NCBI GenBank assembly: GCA_947359465.1
Contig: OX375877.1
Coordinates: 71,436,698-71,500,697 of the forward strand
DNA: 64,000 nucleotides
Direction: 5' to 3'
Source: Metellina segmentata
Lineage: Eukaryota > Arthropoda > Arachnida > Araneae > Tetragnathidae
Positions 33,466 through 46,323 of the stretch are shown piece by piece. Position 1 is the first letter of the stretch, and each line of letters opens with the position of its first letter. The translations under genes and the position numbers were made by a program. Below the pieces are notes generated by a model. That model was not told where the DNA came from, made no database searches, and saw nothing but the letters and a program-made list of their open reading frames with translations.

Positions 33466-34375
33466 GTTGCTGTCGTCTGCCGCGTGCCCTTATCAGTTCT
33501 CCGTCCAGAAAGTGAGACTCTGGACACAAGAATGATAAGGAAGCGAGGAGACACTATTCTTCCCATTGCGATCCTTTTCCATTTGCTGTCAGCTGCAAGA
33601 AACAGGGAGTCAGAAGAGAAATAATGAAACGATTTTGTTTCTTACTTGTTGGGGTCGTTTGGAATTGATTCGATGACAACCAGAACTAAGCAAACTTTGA
33701 AATTCTAGAATCCAGAGAAAATAATTTTTTTTTATTTTGCTGCGTGCTTTGAAGAGTGTTTTATGTGTGTATTATGGACATGTTGCAAAGACTGAAATAT
33801 TTATTAATTAGAATGCAAGGCGTAATGTTTGCAGTATTTCTGTAGCGGAATGTGTTTCATGCAAGTATTCCGGATGTGAAGTCACTTTTTCAAATACGGT
33901 TGCAGCACTACCCCAATAGAAATTACAAATTGATGTATGATAGTTGGTCAAAACGTCAATTAGTTTCGATACCAAACGTTCCCAAAATGATGAAACCATA
34001 TTTTAAGGTAACCACGCTATGCAGCATGCGACAGTATCGTGGTAACTAAAACAATCTATTCGCTTTACCTCTGGTTTGTCTGCAGTGAAAACCCCTGTTC
34101 CATTAAGAATTTCTTCCAGTCAGTACGACTTCAGTTTTAACTTTTTTATTTGATTAAAATTGAAAAATGATAATTTCATGAAATTAGGTTTATTTAGTAC
34201 TTTTTGGAACACATATCACACTTACTGCAAAAATACAATGAGAAAGTAAAACACAGACCTTCATTGAATTCAACGATTCAAAGGATCGTCCTATGGCAAT
34301 TACTAGGGCATATTTACAGTATGCATTTGAGTATGCTTTATGTAATTACTTCTCTTAATTTATCATTCGAATAAA
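33466..34375 (+). other. Probable 3' UTR of the tetraspanin gene
   Basis: Sequence after the TGA stays GC-richer until about 33600, as expected of a transcribed 3' UTR. The first plain AATAAA on this strand that I see is near 34369. The real end is not determined. Confidence 0.3.
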
Positions 34376-36326
34376 TGAAGATTGCTTATTGTTCTATCTA
34401 AATGTTTAATAATATTACTTCTGAAAACCTAGGTAAAGCAATCTCAATAGATGTACTGTTGTTACATGTTTTGAATAAAATACCAGATGTATTTTACCAA
34501 ACGATATTCGAAATTTCTGGTAATCATAACAAAAATTATGGTTTATTCTCTTTAAGACGATAATTATTCATTTAAAAAGACAAATTGGATATATTTCTGC
34601 AAACAATTTTGATAAATGTTTTAATTTCATTTGTCGTTTCACTAAATTTATATATTCATCTTTATTGATATATTCTTTTGCTATGTGGCAACGAAAAGAA
34701 GATAAAAGCAATGAATCAATTGATGTTCCACAAAAATGTTGGCACGAAAAGATTTTTTGAATTTGTTGATGGGGATATTAATAATGTTGAAACAAAATAA
34801 ACTTTTTCTTGTTTACCTGTTTTTCTATTGCTGAAGAGAATATATGCACGTAAGAACCGAAATATTTATCTTTTGTATCTTTACTTAACAATTTAAGAGT
34901 TCAATATTATTTTCTTTCTTATTTTTAAATATCTAGTGTTAATGTTATTGTAATACTTTGTAGAAAAGATATGCTCATTCAGCATCAACGCTATTTTCAA
35001 TCAATAAGTCGTGGCAATGTTCGATGTGATTGCAACGATGCAAATGCAGAAAACAATTGAATCGAATCCAAACAACTTCGATGAGCATTATTAGCAAGTA
35101 AACTGACTAAAATATAGTTTTCCTTTCAAAATCCCCTAAATTAACAGAAAACACTCTACATTAAGCTTTTCAAAGCTTTCGTTTTGATTTAAATACTATT
35201 TAAAATGTTTATTTCAGTATTACATAACACACATTATTTCAGTATTGAATACTACACACAATCCTACTTCGGTGTGGAATTTGTAGTATTTTAATGAAAA
35301 ATATCCACTCATGAAGTCGAACGCAAAAACTTCAAGATTTATTACTCCGAATTAGAGGGATTTTCAGTGCAAAAACATATAAACTAGATCATCTGCAAAT
35401 ATTTTATTTCTGCTGTCCAGATGCTATCGCATGATGTACATCGAGGCTACCATAAAATGCATTTTTATCGCCATTCTGACAAAGTTTGTCTATTGAGGCA
35501 AAATGTTGTTGACTAATCAACAATCATATATAAATTCAGAATTTATTTGGAATTAGTTTTTGTGAAAAACAAATCGCATTCGAGAAAAACAAACCAATTG
35601 ACGTCAAGTTCAGAATAACTACAGGAAACACGTATTGCCGCAGAAACACTCGTTACCTACATTTATCTTGAAAGAAAAGGCTTCCTCATGGGGGTAAATT
35701 TAAGAAAGGTAGAGAATTGCGTGATATAGACTTCGTAAATAATTTTCAAATTCATAGTAAACATCATATTTCAAAGTAAATCCAATTGCCCCCAACATAT
35801 TTACACAATGTCAGTATAATAATTTATAATTCTTCGTCGATATTTCCCCACGCGAATCTCTTCAGTTATTCAGAAATCGCTTTTCTAGAAAGCCCTCCAG
35901 TCTGTGCGCTTAAATATTTAAAGGTCTTTATAAGTATCGAGGGAACAGTTTTGGGTTTACCTCAGAAGTGTCACGTTTTTATGAGCGTCAAGAGAGAACG
36001 CTCCAAACGTGCGAGTAACTGAATAACGGAATTTAAAATCGTTAACTGAAGCTAAGCGAGATGAAGTGAAGTGATTTTATGGAAGAAGACGCGAATCTCC
36101 AGAAATCAACTGAAGACTAGTAGGAAAACAAACAAATTAAATTATGCATTCGATTCGAATATATTCGAAAGAAATAGATTGACGCTTTTGAGCTTAAGTA
36201 CATAATGCGCAATGATAAGAAGGATCCAAAATAACTAATTTGCAAAGAATTAAATAAATATTAAACAATGTATTCATTTGAATGGAATTAGAAAATCAAG
36301 CTTAAGAATACATCTCGAAATAATAC
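34376..36326. other. AT-rich intergenic spacer
   Basis: Nothing supported. The open frame at 35786-36022 shows no motif and ordinary AT-driven composition. Confidence 0.6.
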
Positions 36327-36640
36327 ATTTTCTGTCAAGCTAAATATAGGTGGCGTTAGTGGCGCTATGGTGATACTTGTTTCTATACGTATTCTGAACA
36401 TTTTCGTTTAGTCACGTTTTTAGAATACGATTTCTGCCTTTTGCCAATAAAAATTCTGAATTGATAAATTACGATAGTTGATTGGACTCACACCAATTAG
36501 ATCAAATTCTAAAGGCGATGAACTACATAAGATAATCTCGATATGTGTCATACGGGAGCATTTGGATGGGTGAAGTAAAATCAGAGATCGTCTGGTTTTC
36601 ACTGAAAATACCTCTTATTGAAAAGGCAGATGAATTATGT
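36327..36640 (+). repeat. Dispersed repeat with TCAAGCTAAATATAGGTGGC
   Basis: It shares order and sequence with 58565-58860 and partly with 32867-33140: AAATATAGGTGG, GATA...GTATTCTGA, TTTGTCGATAAAAA-like, GATATGT(A/G)TCAT and (T)CACTGAAAAT. Family unknown; no terminal repeats recognised. Confidence 0.65.
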
Positions 36641-37594
36641 TTCTTCTTTTTGTAGGATAAGTAATTTTAATGTGTAGATTAAGAAAAGGGGATTTAAAAA
36701 TTACTTTTAACCGAAATAGTTAACTTCATATTTAAAAGAATCTTCCCCTGATATTATAAAACAATCGTCAATTCTGTGTTGTTCAATGATGATTCCATTA
36801 AATATTTAGTTCAATGCACTTTTGCTTTTCTCTCATAATGCCAACCGTGATGTAATAAACTCACACAAAGTTTTATTAAGTTATACCTAGAAAATTTCTT
36901 AAAACAATAACTGGAAAAATATATCACTATTTTACCTTATTTAGATTTTCTATTTTTGCAGTACTCTAAGAAAATATTTTGTATATTCTAAAAGCTGGTT
37001 GCGTAATAGCTCAAAGGCAGCGTATTCATACTCTGCAGTGGGCTTTCAATACCATAAGGATTTCTACAACACAAAATCGGTAACTATTGCTTCGTTCCAT
37101 AGTGAATCTAATTCTATTCCACCAACGTCTATGTAAATATTTATCTGTTTACGAGTTAATATATTTTGAGGCCAATCATTATCATTACTTACAACATATA
37201 TCCTTTTACCATTCTATGAAATTAGTTTCTCATTAAACTCACGAAGATAAAGTGATTGTTTTAAAACTTTTGTACAAGTGTTAAGGGAGGAAGGAAATGC
37301 TGAACTGAACAATATTCACTCAGATGTAAGTAACCCAAGTCCTCGGATGTGTGATGTGCCACACTGATGTGCCTATAGATGATTAAACTGTTCAAATTGT
37401 GTAAGATTATTTCGTTTTAACTGTTTAGTTTTAAACTTTTGACAAGTCTGTTAAAAATAATTTCGAGTAATACTGGTATAAACAATTTTGAGAACTATAA
37501 TATTTTACTTCTCAAAGTATCATAAATAAATTGTTTCGAAAAGATTTTAATCAAAGCCACTTTGGAGTAAAAGGGTAGATAGAAAGTTTGAGTA

Positions 37595-37865
37595 ACACAA
37601 CAGGCTATTGACGACGGTCCGGGATCAATTCCGAAGGAAAGGAACCGAAGACAACTTCAATCATATGACGAGAGTAACACCCGAGCTTGTACCCCACTCT
37701 CCAAACTTCCGTATAATGCCAACGTGTAAACATTCGCGGCCACAACAGAATTAATGTGCACCATGCCCCACATATACAAATGTATTTGGTTGCATTGAGT
37801 TTCCAACCTGCTACCCTTCGGTTGCTAATTCGTGGTTTTATCAACTGGGCTACCGTGGTCCTGCA
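37595..37865 (-). repeat. tRNA-derived SINE, family 1, minus strand
   Basis: On the minus strand an A-box-like GGTAGCCCAGTTGATAAAAC and a B-box-like GGTTGGAAACTC open the element. The tail GGGATTGATCCCGGACCGTCG, split by one base, and AATAGCCTGTTGTGTT closes it. This is the most complete copy besides 6478-6790. Confidence 0.75.
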
Positions 37866-39457
37866 AAAAAGGAGGTAATATTTTGTTTTTGTAAATCAAA
37901 GAAAATTATAGCTATTTGTTCGTTAGATCAGTCAAAAATATATTATTCTGTTTTTGGTATGCCGTAGAATTTATTTCAGTAACTTGTTTGGAGTATCATG
38001 AGATGAAAAAGTTGAAAATCGCTGTCCCAGAGGATACGTATTAAAGTACAGAAATGGAAGACAGCAAGTATGTCTACATTTTTATTTGTCCCAAACTTAA
38101 CAGTTTTGGCAGTTGAACAATTTTACAGGAAATCCTCGAAGTTGCGATCATAAATTGTAATACACACCTGACTGCGTCAATGCATGGATTGCAGATCAAA
38201 CGGCCAACTGCCGAACAGCACATCTTTGGCAAATCCAGGTTGCTTGCAAACTTACATCATTACGTGAACTCGGTTTAATTTTGCGTTCTCTACCCCTCCT
38301 TAAAATTTGTACAGGAAGTGTTGGTATACCCTATCTGAGAGAACTAGAATGGATAGAATGAAAATGTTTAAGGAGACAGTGGACTTTCAAAACAAAAGTT
38401 TAAGTTACTATCCAAATATTTTGATAAATTAGCAAGCATTGTCAGATCGCATGTGCATTAAATTTTCACGTATTCTTCTAATTGTATTTCACTTAATACA
38501 GTAGTTTGTATCATATAAATAAAATTAATTCCATTTTGTAAGAGTATATCGTTTAATTGTAAAACAAAAAAAAAATGTATATTAAACAATTAAATGTTTA
38601 AAAAGAAAACATAGGTTGAACAGCATTTTAACCCACATTTTCAAAATTTGGAATGGAGCTTGATGAATTTCTCATTTGTATTTGATAAGTACAACAGATT
38701 TCAAGAATTTTCCTGAAACAAATTCCCCAAGTAAATAAATTAAAACTAGGTACAAAAGAAACAAATTATGAAATCAGATTGTCAAAAAATCTCAATCGGA
38801 TTAAACGTATTTTTGTAGTAGTATCACTATATTTTTCTACTAGATGTTTTATGTTATTGAATGAAACTCAAAACTATCATAATGAAAAGTTCTTTCGATG
38901 CTCACAGAATTTGGTATCAATTAATTTTTAACGCTAAAATTAAAATTTTTTTTCTATCGTTTTTGGGGATTTTGCACTTAAAATAAAATAATGATAGTTA
39001 TGTATACAATTACTATCCTCTATATTGCACACCTCTATTCAGTGGTGACAAGTGATGAGATAGCCTGTCTAATATTAAGTCGCTCGGACAAATGAGATGG
39101 TGTATTAATGAATGGGCGTCTTCTCCTGTCCCGTCAGCCAATCAGATGGCGAATGTTCGTTTCCACTTGGCAGACGAAAGTAGTCTAAAGGTCACATGAT
39201 CCTAGGCACATAAAAATTTTACCATTGCACTCTCTAATTTTATATTTCTTTTATGCAAAAGAAAACCCGAAAAGTGCTGTCCGGTTTTCGATTGGAGATG
39301 GTGTTCCGGAGATATTCGTGTCGAACGTTTTGACACTACTTTCAGTCATTCGAAATTTCAGCTCTGAAAACAGCGACCAACTGTTTTTTCTCCGTCCCTG
39401 GGGTTGCTGGTACCTGTGAGTCAATAGAGACACACATGCGAGATTAAAGCATTAGAC
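37866..39457. other. AT-rich spacer
   Basis: No supported feature. A slightly GC-richer patch lies at about 39080-39200 without a coding signal. Confidence 0.55.
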
Positions 39458-39610
39458 CAGGCCTCGAAATATATTTTTTAATACAGGTGCACAAGGTGCA
39501 CCTAAGTTTTTAAATTAGGTGCACAGGTGCGCCTAGCGGGAAAAAATTAGGTGCACAATTGTATTTTCATGTGCACAGTGCACCTGTGCACCCGAGTATT
39601 TCGAGTCCTG
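39458..39610. mobile_element. hAT-type MITE, 153 bp, built of GTGCAC motifs
   Basis: The ends CAGGCCTCGAAATA and (minus strand) CAGGACTCGAAATACT are inverted repeats. A perfect 8-bp target duplication CATTAGAC flanks it (39450-39457 and 39611-39618). The interior is a chain of the palindrome GTGCAC and AGGTGCACCT-like units. Confidence 0.93.
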
Positions 39611-42600
39611 CATTAGACGAATATACAAATCCTAATTGTGTGCGTGTGACTATAAATTTTAGGTACGCATCTACAGAATATCATGTCCATTAGAAAAATT
39701 AATTTGGGGTGTTTAAAAATACAAATCGCAAGGAGTTTTGTGTTTGAATACTTTTCCTGAGGAAATCTTTCTATCAGTGATTATTATTAGTAACTAACTA
39801 CTTAAATTTACGGGCCTCCTCTATTTTCAGACATTTCATTTAACTGGGGGCTTTCTTTTGATTTTGAGCATAGATTTGATGAATTCATAATTGTATAAGT
39901 TAAATATTTTATGCCTTAAGTCTAAGCATTTCATTAAAAAAACCTTCACGTTTCGTTCTTATATTTCCAGTATATGTTTGAAATTTCGAATTGCGAGACT
40001 AACTTTTAACAATAGTGCTATGTAAGAAGGATTTTTTTTAAAGCATAGAGTTCAAAATACTGTGAACTTATTCTTTAAAAAATTGAAAATGCAACACTAA
40101 AAGTAATTTTTGTAACAAAAATTGACTAACTTGATCCAAGTCGAAATTACTCTTGCGTCTGTAAGTATCGCTTTCAGAACGGGCCTCCTCTATTTTCAGA
40201 CGTAGCAGTACTGGAACACGCCCATTACAGGTACGCAATAGACGTGCCTTCTTCCAAGAATCTTACAACAAAATAGATGCATAAAAGGAAGCTTTGCCAG
40301 AGATCAATATAAGATGGAAAAATTAACCCATGCATTAATAAACATATCGATAGGATTTTGCTAAATATCGTAAGCGTGAAATGAGGGTAATCTTGAGTTT
40401 TCACAAAATTATGTTTATCTTTTTTTTGTTTTGAAAATTGAGATAGCAATAAATAGCATTAATTATACAGAAAAAAAAATAAAATTATGCAATTAAATGT
40501 AGCTGTAGCGAACAAATTTAACTAGACTAAATTTTATTTTACTACTCCTTTTCAAATTTTACAGATAGGGGTTACAACCTTTTGCCAAAAACACCATCGA
40601 TATAAACATTCTTTTTTTGGTACTATGAAGCACTCCTAGAACGCGCAACTATTATATTAGAAAGAAATGTGAATCATTTTACTGCGTAGAGCTGCTTCAA
40701 ATTGATTTAGAAAATATTATACATCAATTTAATATTTGAAGTTTTTATTTAATCATTTTGGATTGGTTGAAATACTTTTATTTTTTATTAGATTGATTTG
40801 ATTTTGAAATGAAAATTTACTCCTCCTAAGGTCACAATCGAGTGTAAGAAAATATACCTTTACTTGTACACTGATCACACAAATTGAATAAATGAATTTT
40901 CTGTGACTGGCTAAAAACACGACATGTCCCATTTACATAAAAGGATCAAACATGATATCGGATGTGAATATTAAAGAAACATACCGATTTCAGTCATTCC
41001 AGAGTTTGGATTTCTTACAAATCAAACATACATTCAACATTCTAATTTACTTATTGGCAAATCCACGAAACCTTGCATCTGATACAGTTTTGAATTTGTA
41101 TTGATGAATTAATTGCTTGTATTGATTTATTTAAGGGACATGCATGGAAAAATAACACGAAAGTTACCACTAAAACAAAAATGTACTGGATGATACAGAT
41201 ATCATGACTAATTGTTATATTCAATATTAAAACTGACAAAAATACAAACATAAACGTTGACAATTTGCTTTTAAAATTAAATGCTAATGGTTGTGTGGGG
41301 ATGATAAAAAGAAATGAACATCTTACTGAAAAAAGGTTTTATCGTGCAAGTCAGTTAATGGAAAATATTTTTTTTAATCTCTGAAGGCAAATAACTCAAG
41401 ACAATAAGAAATAATGCTCTTTATCTGCTAAAAACCTGAGTAGCAAAACAGCATAGAAAAAGCATTTTAAATTAGAAAAGGCGATTTAGAAATTAGAAGG
41501 CACAATTTAAAAATACACATATAAAGATAAGTGTTTATAATATTCTTTGAATTATAGCATCAGATACCATCAGTAACAGATTTAAAATTTCTAAATGAAT
41601 CGGTGTGCTATCCCAGAAATATCCATAAACAGAATTGGTGTCAGGTTGAAATTAACTGTGTTAAGAGTTTCTGGTTGAATTCTAGGGAATTTTAATGATT
41701 TCTTCAAACTTTGGTAGTGGCTTATAAAAGGCATGCAATCGAGGAGGAAAAATAAATACTTACGTGAGAAAGTGGTAAAAAAATCACTTATCTTTAATAA
41801 GCATTTCAAGACGTGTTAGAAGACATCCAATCTATACGAATGAATCGAAACAGGCAAGTGTAATATGTTCTTAGAAATACTGAAGGCAATGTGAAGCATC
41901 TTCGCAGAAGGCATCCCAACAAGAACTGAACAGTAAGTCAAAAGAGCATATATTATTTAAAAAAGAACTAACTCTAAATGGAACAAAAACAGAATAAATG
42001 AAGAATATAGCAGAAAATCTGATGATACATAAATATTTAAATGCGTTTCAGACCAGAGTTCCAATGGAGTAAAAAAAGCATCTGGTAAATAATCCTTCCC
42101 CAAAGAGCAAGTCTTTTGGTCTTCTATTCCGATAGAAAATGGGATTACAGAGTAGCAAGATGATGTGGAGGCATTTCTCTGGTGAGTTCGAAAACGAGGG
42201 GATGTTCCGAAAGCAGAAATATCGATTCTTGCTCTCGGAGATTCCGAAGCACTCTTCGAAGGAGAGAGAAGACATGACGCCATTTTTAGAACAATCGCTG
42301 CATCAAATTATTCAAAGAAATGATACTGTTTGAGGATAAGACGGAAGATGAATTCCATTTTTCACGGGCATGAAAGGGCTTTCTGTCATAACTGTATTGT
42401 TCTTTCCTAAGCTAATCTGCACGAAAAAATTTATAAAGTTGAATGGTTAGGCTTAGCTTTTCTCCCTTTTACATTGATGTTATTTAGATTTCTAGGTATT
42501 TTTATGCATATTTCTGGTTTAAAATATTTTATCTGTTCAGGGTCATAAAGTTTTCATAGCGGTTTCTGAAATAAACATTTTAGGGAAATTATTAAAATAG

Positions 42601-43080
42601 GTATTTTCTCATAAAATGCATTAAGTTTCTGAAACTTCTAAGTTTGATTATTCTAAAAACGGACAAAATTTAAGAAACAAAGAATGATGATTTGAATTCT
42701 TCACTGAAGTCTTGTATAATAAAGTTTCGAACATGAATAATAATAGATTATATAAAAGCATCCTCGTCTGGGCAAAATAGATTCAAACTGGTCTTTTATT
42801 TTACATTGCAAGATGTTTTTTAAATTGTAAATGGAAGCTATTTTAGAGTGCATATTCTTCCATGCTCAAGTTATTCTACAGAATCACCTGGTACACAAAA
42901 TCCTGTTATAAACGCGAATTCATTCGGAAAGTAAGATACCTCGAACACGATTTCTGGAGTACCGAACACAGAAGTAAACTCTTACCCATCTGGAAATTGC
43001 TTTCCCAGCAGCAGCTCAGGAGTAATAAGAGAACAAAGGAAAACTCCATTACTACGATTCAATCTCCATTTCCGAAGAGC
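39611..43080. other. AT-rich spacer
   Basis: A 23-bp exact repeat, ACGGGCCTCCTCTATTTTCA followed by GAC, occurs at 39810-39832 and 40179-40201. Open frames at 41957-42333 on both strands overlap and none shows a motif. Nothing else supported. Confidence 0.5.
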
Positions 43081-43790
43081 GGAGCTCGATCTCACTTACC
43101 TGGAATCATTTCCCGAAAGGTTCTGCAGGTGTGTCCAGCTCACTGCCCATTGGAGAGGGGACGCCTGTAGGATCGCCCATGCCTTCTACGTCACGGCCTT
43201 CTACTCGTCCATCGGAATCTTCGACGTAATTACGACCGGAACTTCCCGAACTCTTTTTCCCCACAAGAGCAGTCCATCCCGGAAGAGATCTCCCGGACGC
43301 CATCTTGGACGCCGGATTCGCACACTCTTTGGGGGTGGGGAGGGGAAGAGAGGGGGCTGGCGACCACCCGCGAATGCCCCCGATTCTCAGCCTTATGGGT
43401 CCTTCCAGAAGAAGGGGCCCCCCGGCCGAGGCGGACCCTTCCTTGTTGGGAGAAGAAGGAACCCAGGCCAAGAGGAGCGAGAAGAGCGGGAGGGAATTGT
43501 CCGGCATCGCGGTTACCGCATCCCTGGGCTACGCATGCGCACGGGCACCCTGCAGCATTCGAAAGGGACGATCGATGACCCGGTCCTCTTGTGCCTCCTG
43601 CCTCCCTCGCATCCAACCCCGGAGAATGCGCTCGCCCGATCCAACCTGTTGGGCCCTCGGCAGGCACCGCCCCTGGAGATGAGAAATGTGGGCTACGAAG
43701 CGATCCCAAACTTTCGCTGTTTCGTAAAAGGTCAACACCCCAACGCCCAATTCACTCGCTTAACCACAACTTTGAACATTACTTTCGTCT
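43080..43790 (-). promoter_or_regulatory. GC-rich island 1, candidate promoter/first exon on the minus strand
   Basis: About 700 bp of GC- and CpG-rich sequence stands out sharply from AT-rich flanks. On the minus strand a YY1-like CCAAGATGGCG (near 43300-43310) contains an ATG with a 65-codon frame. That frame ends in TGA six bases before an excellent donor CCAG|GTAAGTGAG (43099). The stop so close to the donor suggests an untranslated first exon with an upstream frame, or a coding start at the overlapping ATGA. No protein family is recognised. Direction is inferred from the donor and the YY1 motif. Confidence 0.45.
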
Positions 43791-45436
43791 CCTTGGCTTT
43801 AACATCCCCAAGTATGCGAGGCGGTGAAACATTAGTGTACCAATCTGCATTTCGTAGCGTAATTGGAGACAAGCAGTCTCACATTAAAATATCTTACAGT
43901 CTGGCAGTTCCTAATCGCATACAATTCGCAAACCCTACATGACTTTAAACTTTATCTCAGATGTACCGCATTTAATTTGGCGTGTACTCGAAACATGGAT
44001 TTGAGTAGTTTGGCACTCCATGATCTTTTTTCTTCTTTCTTCTTCATGAGGACTAATTAAGTAAAGATAACTGACTAACCATCGGATAGTAGACATTAAG
44101 TAGTAGCGTATTAGGGATTGGTATTCCATAAAGAATGAGTTATGATTTTTTAAGTGCTTTTCTGCAAGTCAAGCATTATTATTTTCATCTTTTTTGTGTA
44201 GAGTATTCCATTGCGAATACTATAGTTTTGTTTTTAGATTACTTTTCGGAAAGTCATTATTATTTTCACTTTTTACATAGGATTTTTATAGGGTATTCCG
44301 TTAAGAATACGAGTTCTGATGTTTGGATTACTTTTCCGGAAGTCAAGCATTACTATTTACATCTCTTTTTATATAGAGTTTCCATTAAGAATACGAGTGC
44401 TGTTTTTGGATTACTTTTCCGAAAGTTATTACCTTCATCTTTTTTACATATAATTTTTATATAGAATATTCCATTAAGAATATTATTTTTGGGATTTGGA
44501 ATGTTTTAAAAATCATTCGTTTGTAGAGGAGGTGGTTTTTATGGAAGTAATACTTTGAGACTTTATGATTTGCCCTTTAATATGTACAGTTAGAACCATT
44601 TTCTATTTTAGTTACAAATATATAATACCTATAATACAAAAATAGTTTTTAATTTGTGTTTGAAAAGTAAATTAAATTCGAAACAAATGATTTCATATTT
44701 CATTAATTTACGAAAAAGAAATATCAACAAAATAAAAATAAAAGACTGGATAATTTGTATCTCTTTCGTTTGGAATACGACTGTTGTTTTTGATCCATCC
44801 ATCAAAAATCTGATGTAATAGAAAAATATATGAAAAGTTCAGATAGGAGACTGCCTTGATTGGAAATTCTAAATATAAACTGTTGACTAAAATTTATTAA
44901 GCTAGAAAAGAATTCATAAGTATTTTAGAATAGAAGATAAAGAAATTATCAGCTTTAGAACCACTTCCTCCGTTTATGTTGCAATAAACAATCTGATTAT
45001 ACACGATTGCCTTTTATATTTTAACTCTAGTTTGTATAATACAGTTTGACTCAACACTTTTATTTGATGCAACATTTTCATTCCTCCCCCATTTAACCAT
45101 TTAATTTTCATACATACAAATTTATTTTAAAAGTACGCTTTTGCAACTATAAGTCTTTCAACACTTTCACTTTTAATTACCCCATTCAGCTCTACAGGTG
45201 AAAAAAGTGAAGATAAATGGAGGTTAAATTCAAGACAGCATTCTCTATTTTGCTGACAAAATACTTATCAATAAAAGTTATTAATACTTTTAAATAAAAG
45301 CTAACAATATCAATGTTATCAAAAACTTATATTAACTTCTTTACGTCTTTAAAACTTTTAGAACTTTAAAATTAGTTTCTAAAATTTCATGTTTGTATTC
45401 ACACACACACAAGGTTTTTATGCGAGAATTGTGGAG

Positions 45437-45527
<91 letters not shown>

Positions 45528-45802
45528 TTAGCATAAAACTTTTGTTTTGTTGACATAGTGTGAATAGTTCTCAGGTTGGTTTCTATTTTCAAAACGTTCG
45601 ATTAAGTATGCCTGAATTGTGTTGAGGGCATTTATATTACAAAGATAAAAATTGGCCTAATTTAAAGCCATATAAAACATCTTTCTGGTCACATGGTTAT
45701 ATAAATATTAAAGTTATATATATTTTTTGCAATGCATATGCTTTTTGGTCGTTTATGAACACGCTTTCAGTTAAGGTTGTGTCATAGTTTAAATTCCAAA
45801 TA
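43791..45802. other. AT-rich spacer with loose tandem repeats
   Basis: At 44160-44480 a block with TTTTCATCTTTTTT, ATAGAGTATTCCATT-like and AAGAATACGAGTTCTG-like phrases recurs about four times with drift (unit about 90-100 bp). A (TA)n tract lies at 45438-45523. No gene seen. Confidence 0.55.
45438..45523. repeat. (TA)n microsatellite
   Basis: About 86 bp of TA repeats. Confidence 0.98.
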
Positions 45803-46323
45803 TACAGGGTGTCGTATAAAAATGTTAAACACGATTTATTAGCTGGTAAAACGCGGAATTTTAATTTTGTTGCAGATTTAACGGTTAAGAAATAAGGGCC
45901 AAATCCAGATTAAATTTCGCAGAAAGAAAGTTTGTGTTAACGTGTTACTGTAAGTGCGAAAACACGGTGGAAGTGGAAAGACGATTTCGGAAGAATATTC
46001 AGACTGATCCACCTAGTAGACTTACCGTAAGACGAATTAGATACGTTTGAAGCAGATGGAATTGTTCAGAATGTTCAGAGACAACCATTCGTAAGACCTT
46101 TCTTTTGCGTCAGCCGATGCAAAAGAAAGGCCTTCCGAATCGTCTGCAGCCAAGAACCTCTCTCCTCCAGGCTGCCCGTGAAGTAAGAATTCCAAAGGAG
46201 TGTCCATCGGATTTTGAAGCGATTTGATTGGAAAAGAGTTACATATTGACATTAGTGCACGCCCTCAATGAACATTAACATTTTTTAACACCTTGGTGGC
46301 AACATTTATTTTGCGACACCCTT
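45803..46323 (+). mobile_element. Short TIR element with transposon HTH remnant
   Basis: The ends TATACAGGGTGTCGTA and (minus strand) TATAAAGGGTGTCGCA are inverted repeats. Inside, the + strand at about 45968-46040 reads VEVERRFRKNIQTDPPSRLT, then VRRIR and, after a stop, EADGIVQNVQRQPF. This resembles the helix-turn-helix start of transposon proteins of the DUF4817-type group. No catalytic part remains. Confidence 0.65.

Noticed and set aside
35786..36022. 78-codon open frame
   Set aside because: Composition and lack of motifs match chance AT-rich sequence.
42048..42333. Possible exon on either strand near 42.1-42.3 kb (for example a + strand frame with a GTGAGT donor at 42182)
   Set aside because: Frames on both strands compete, no family motif is present and no acceptor/donor pair gives a convincing exon.
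43106..43942. Long Pro/Gly/Ser-rich frames in GC island 1
   Set aside because: Overlapping frames on both strands, no recognised family. Retained only as a candidate first exon.
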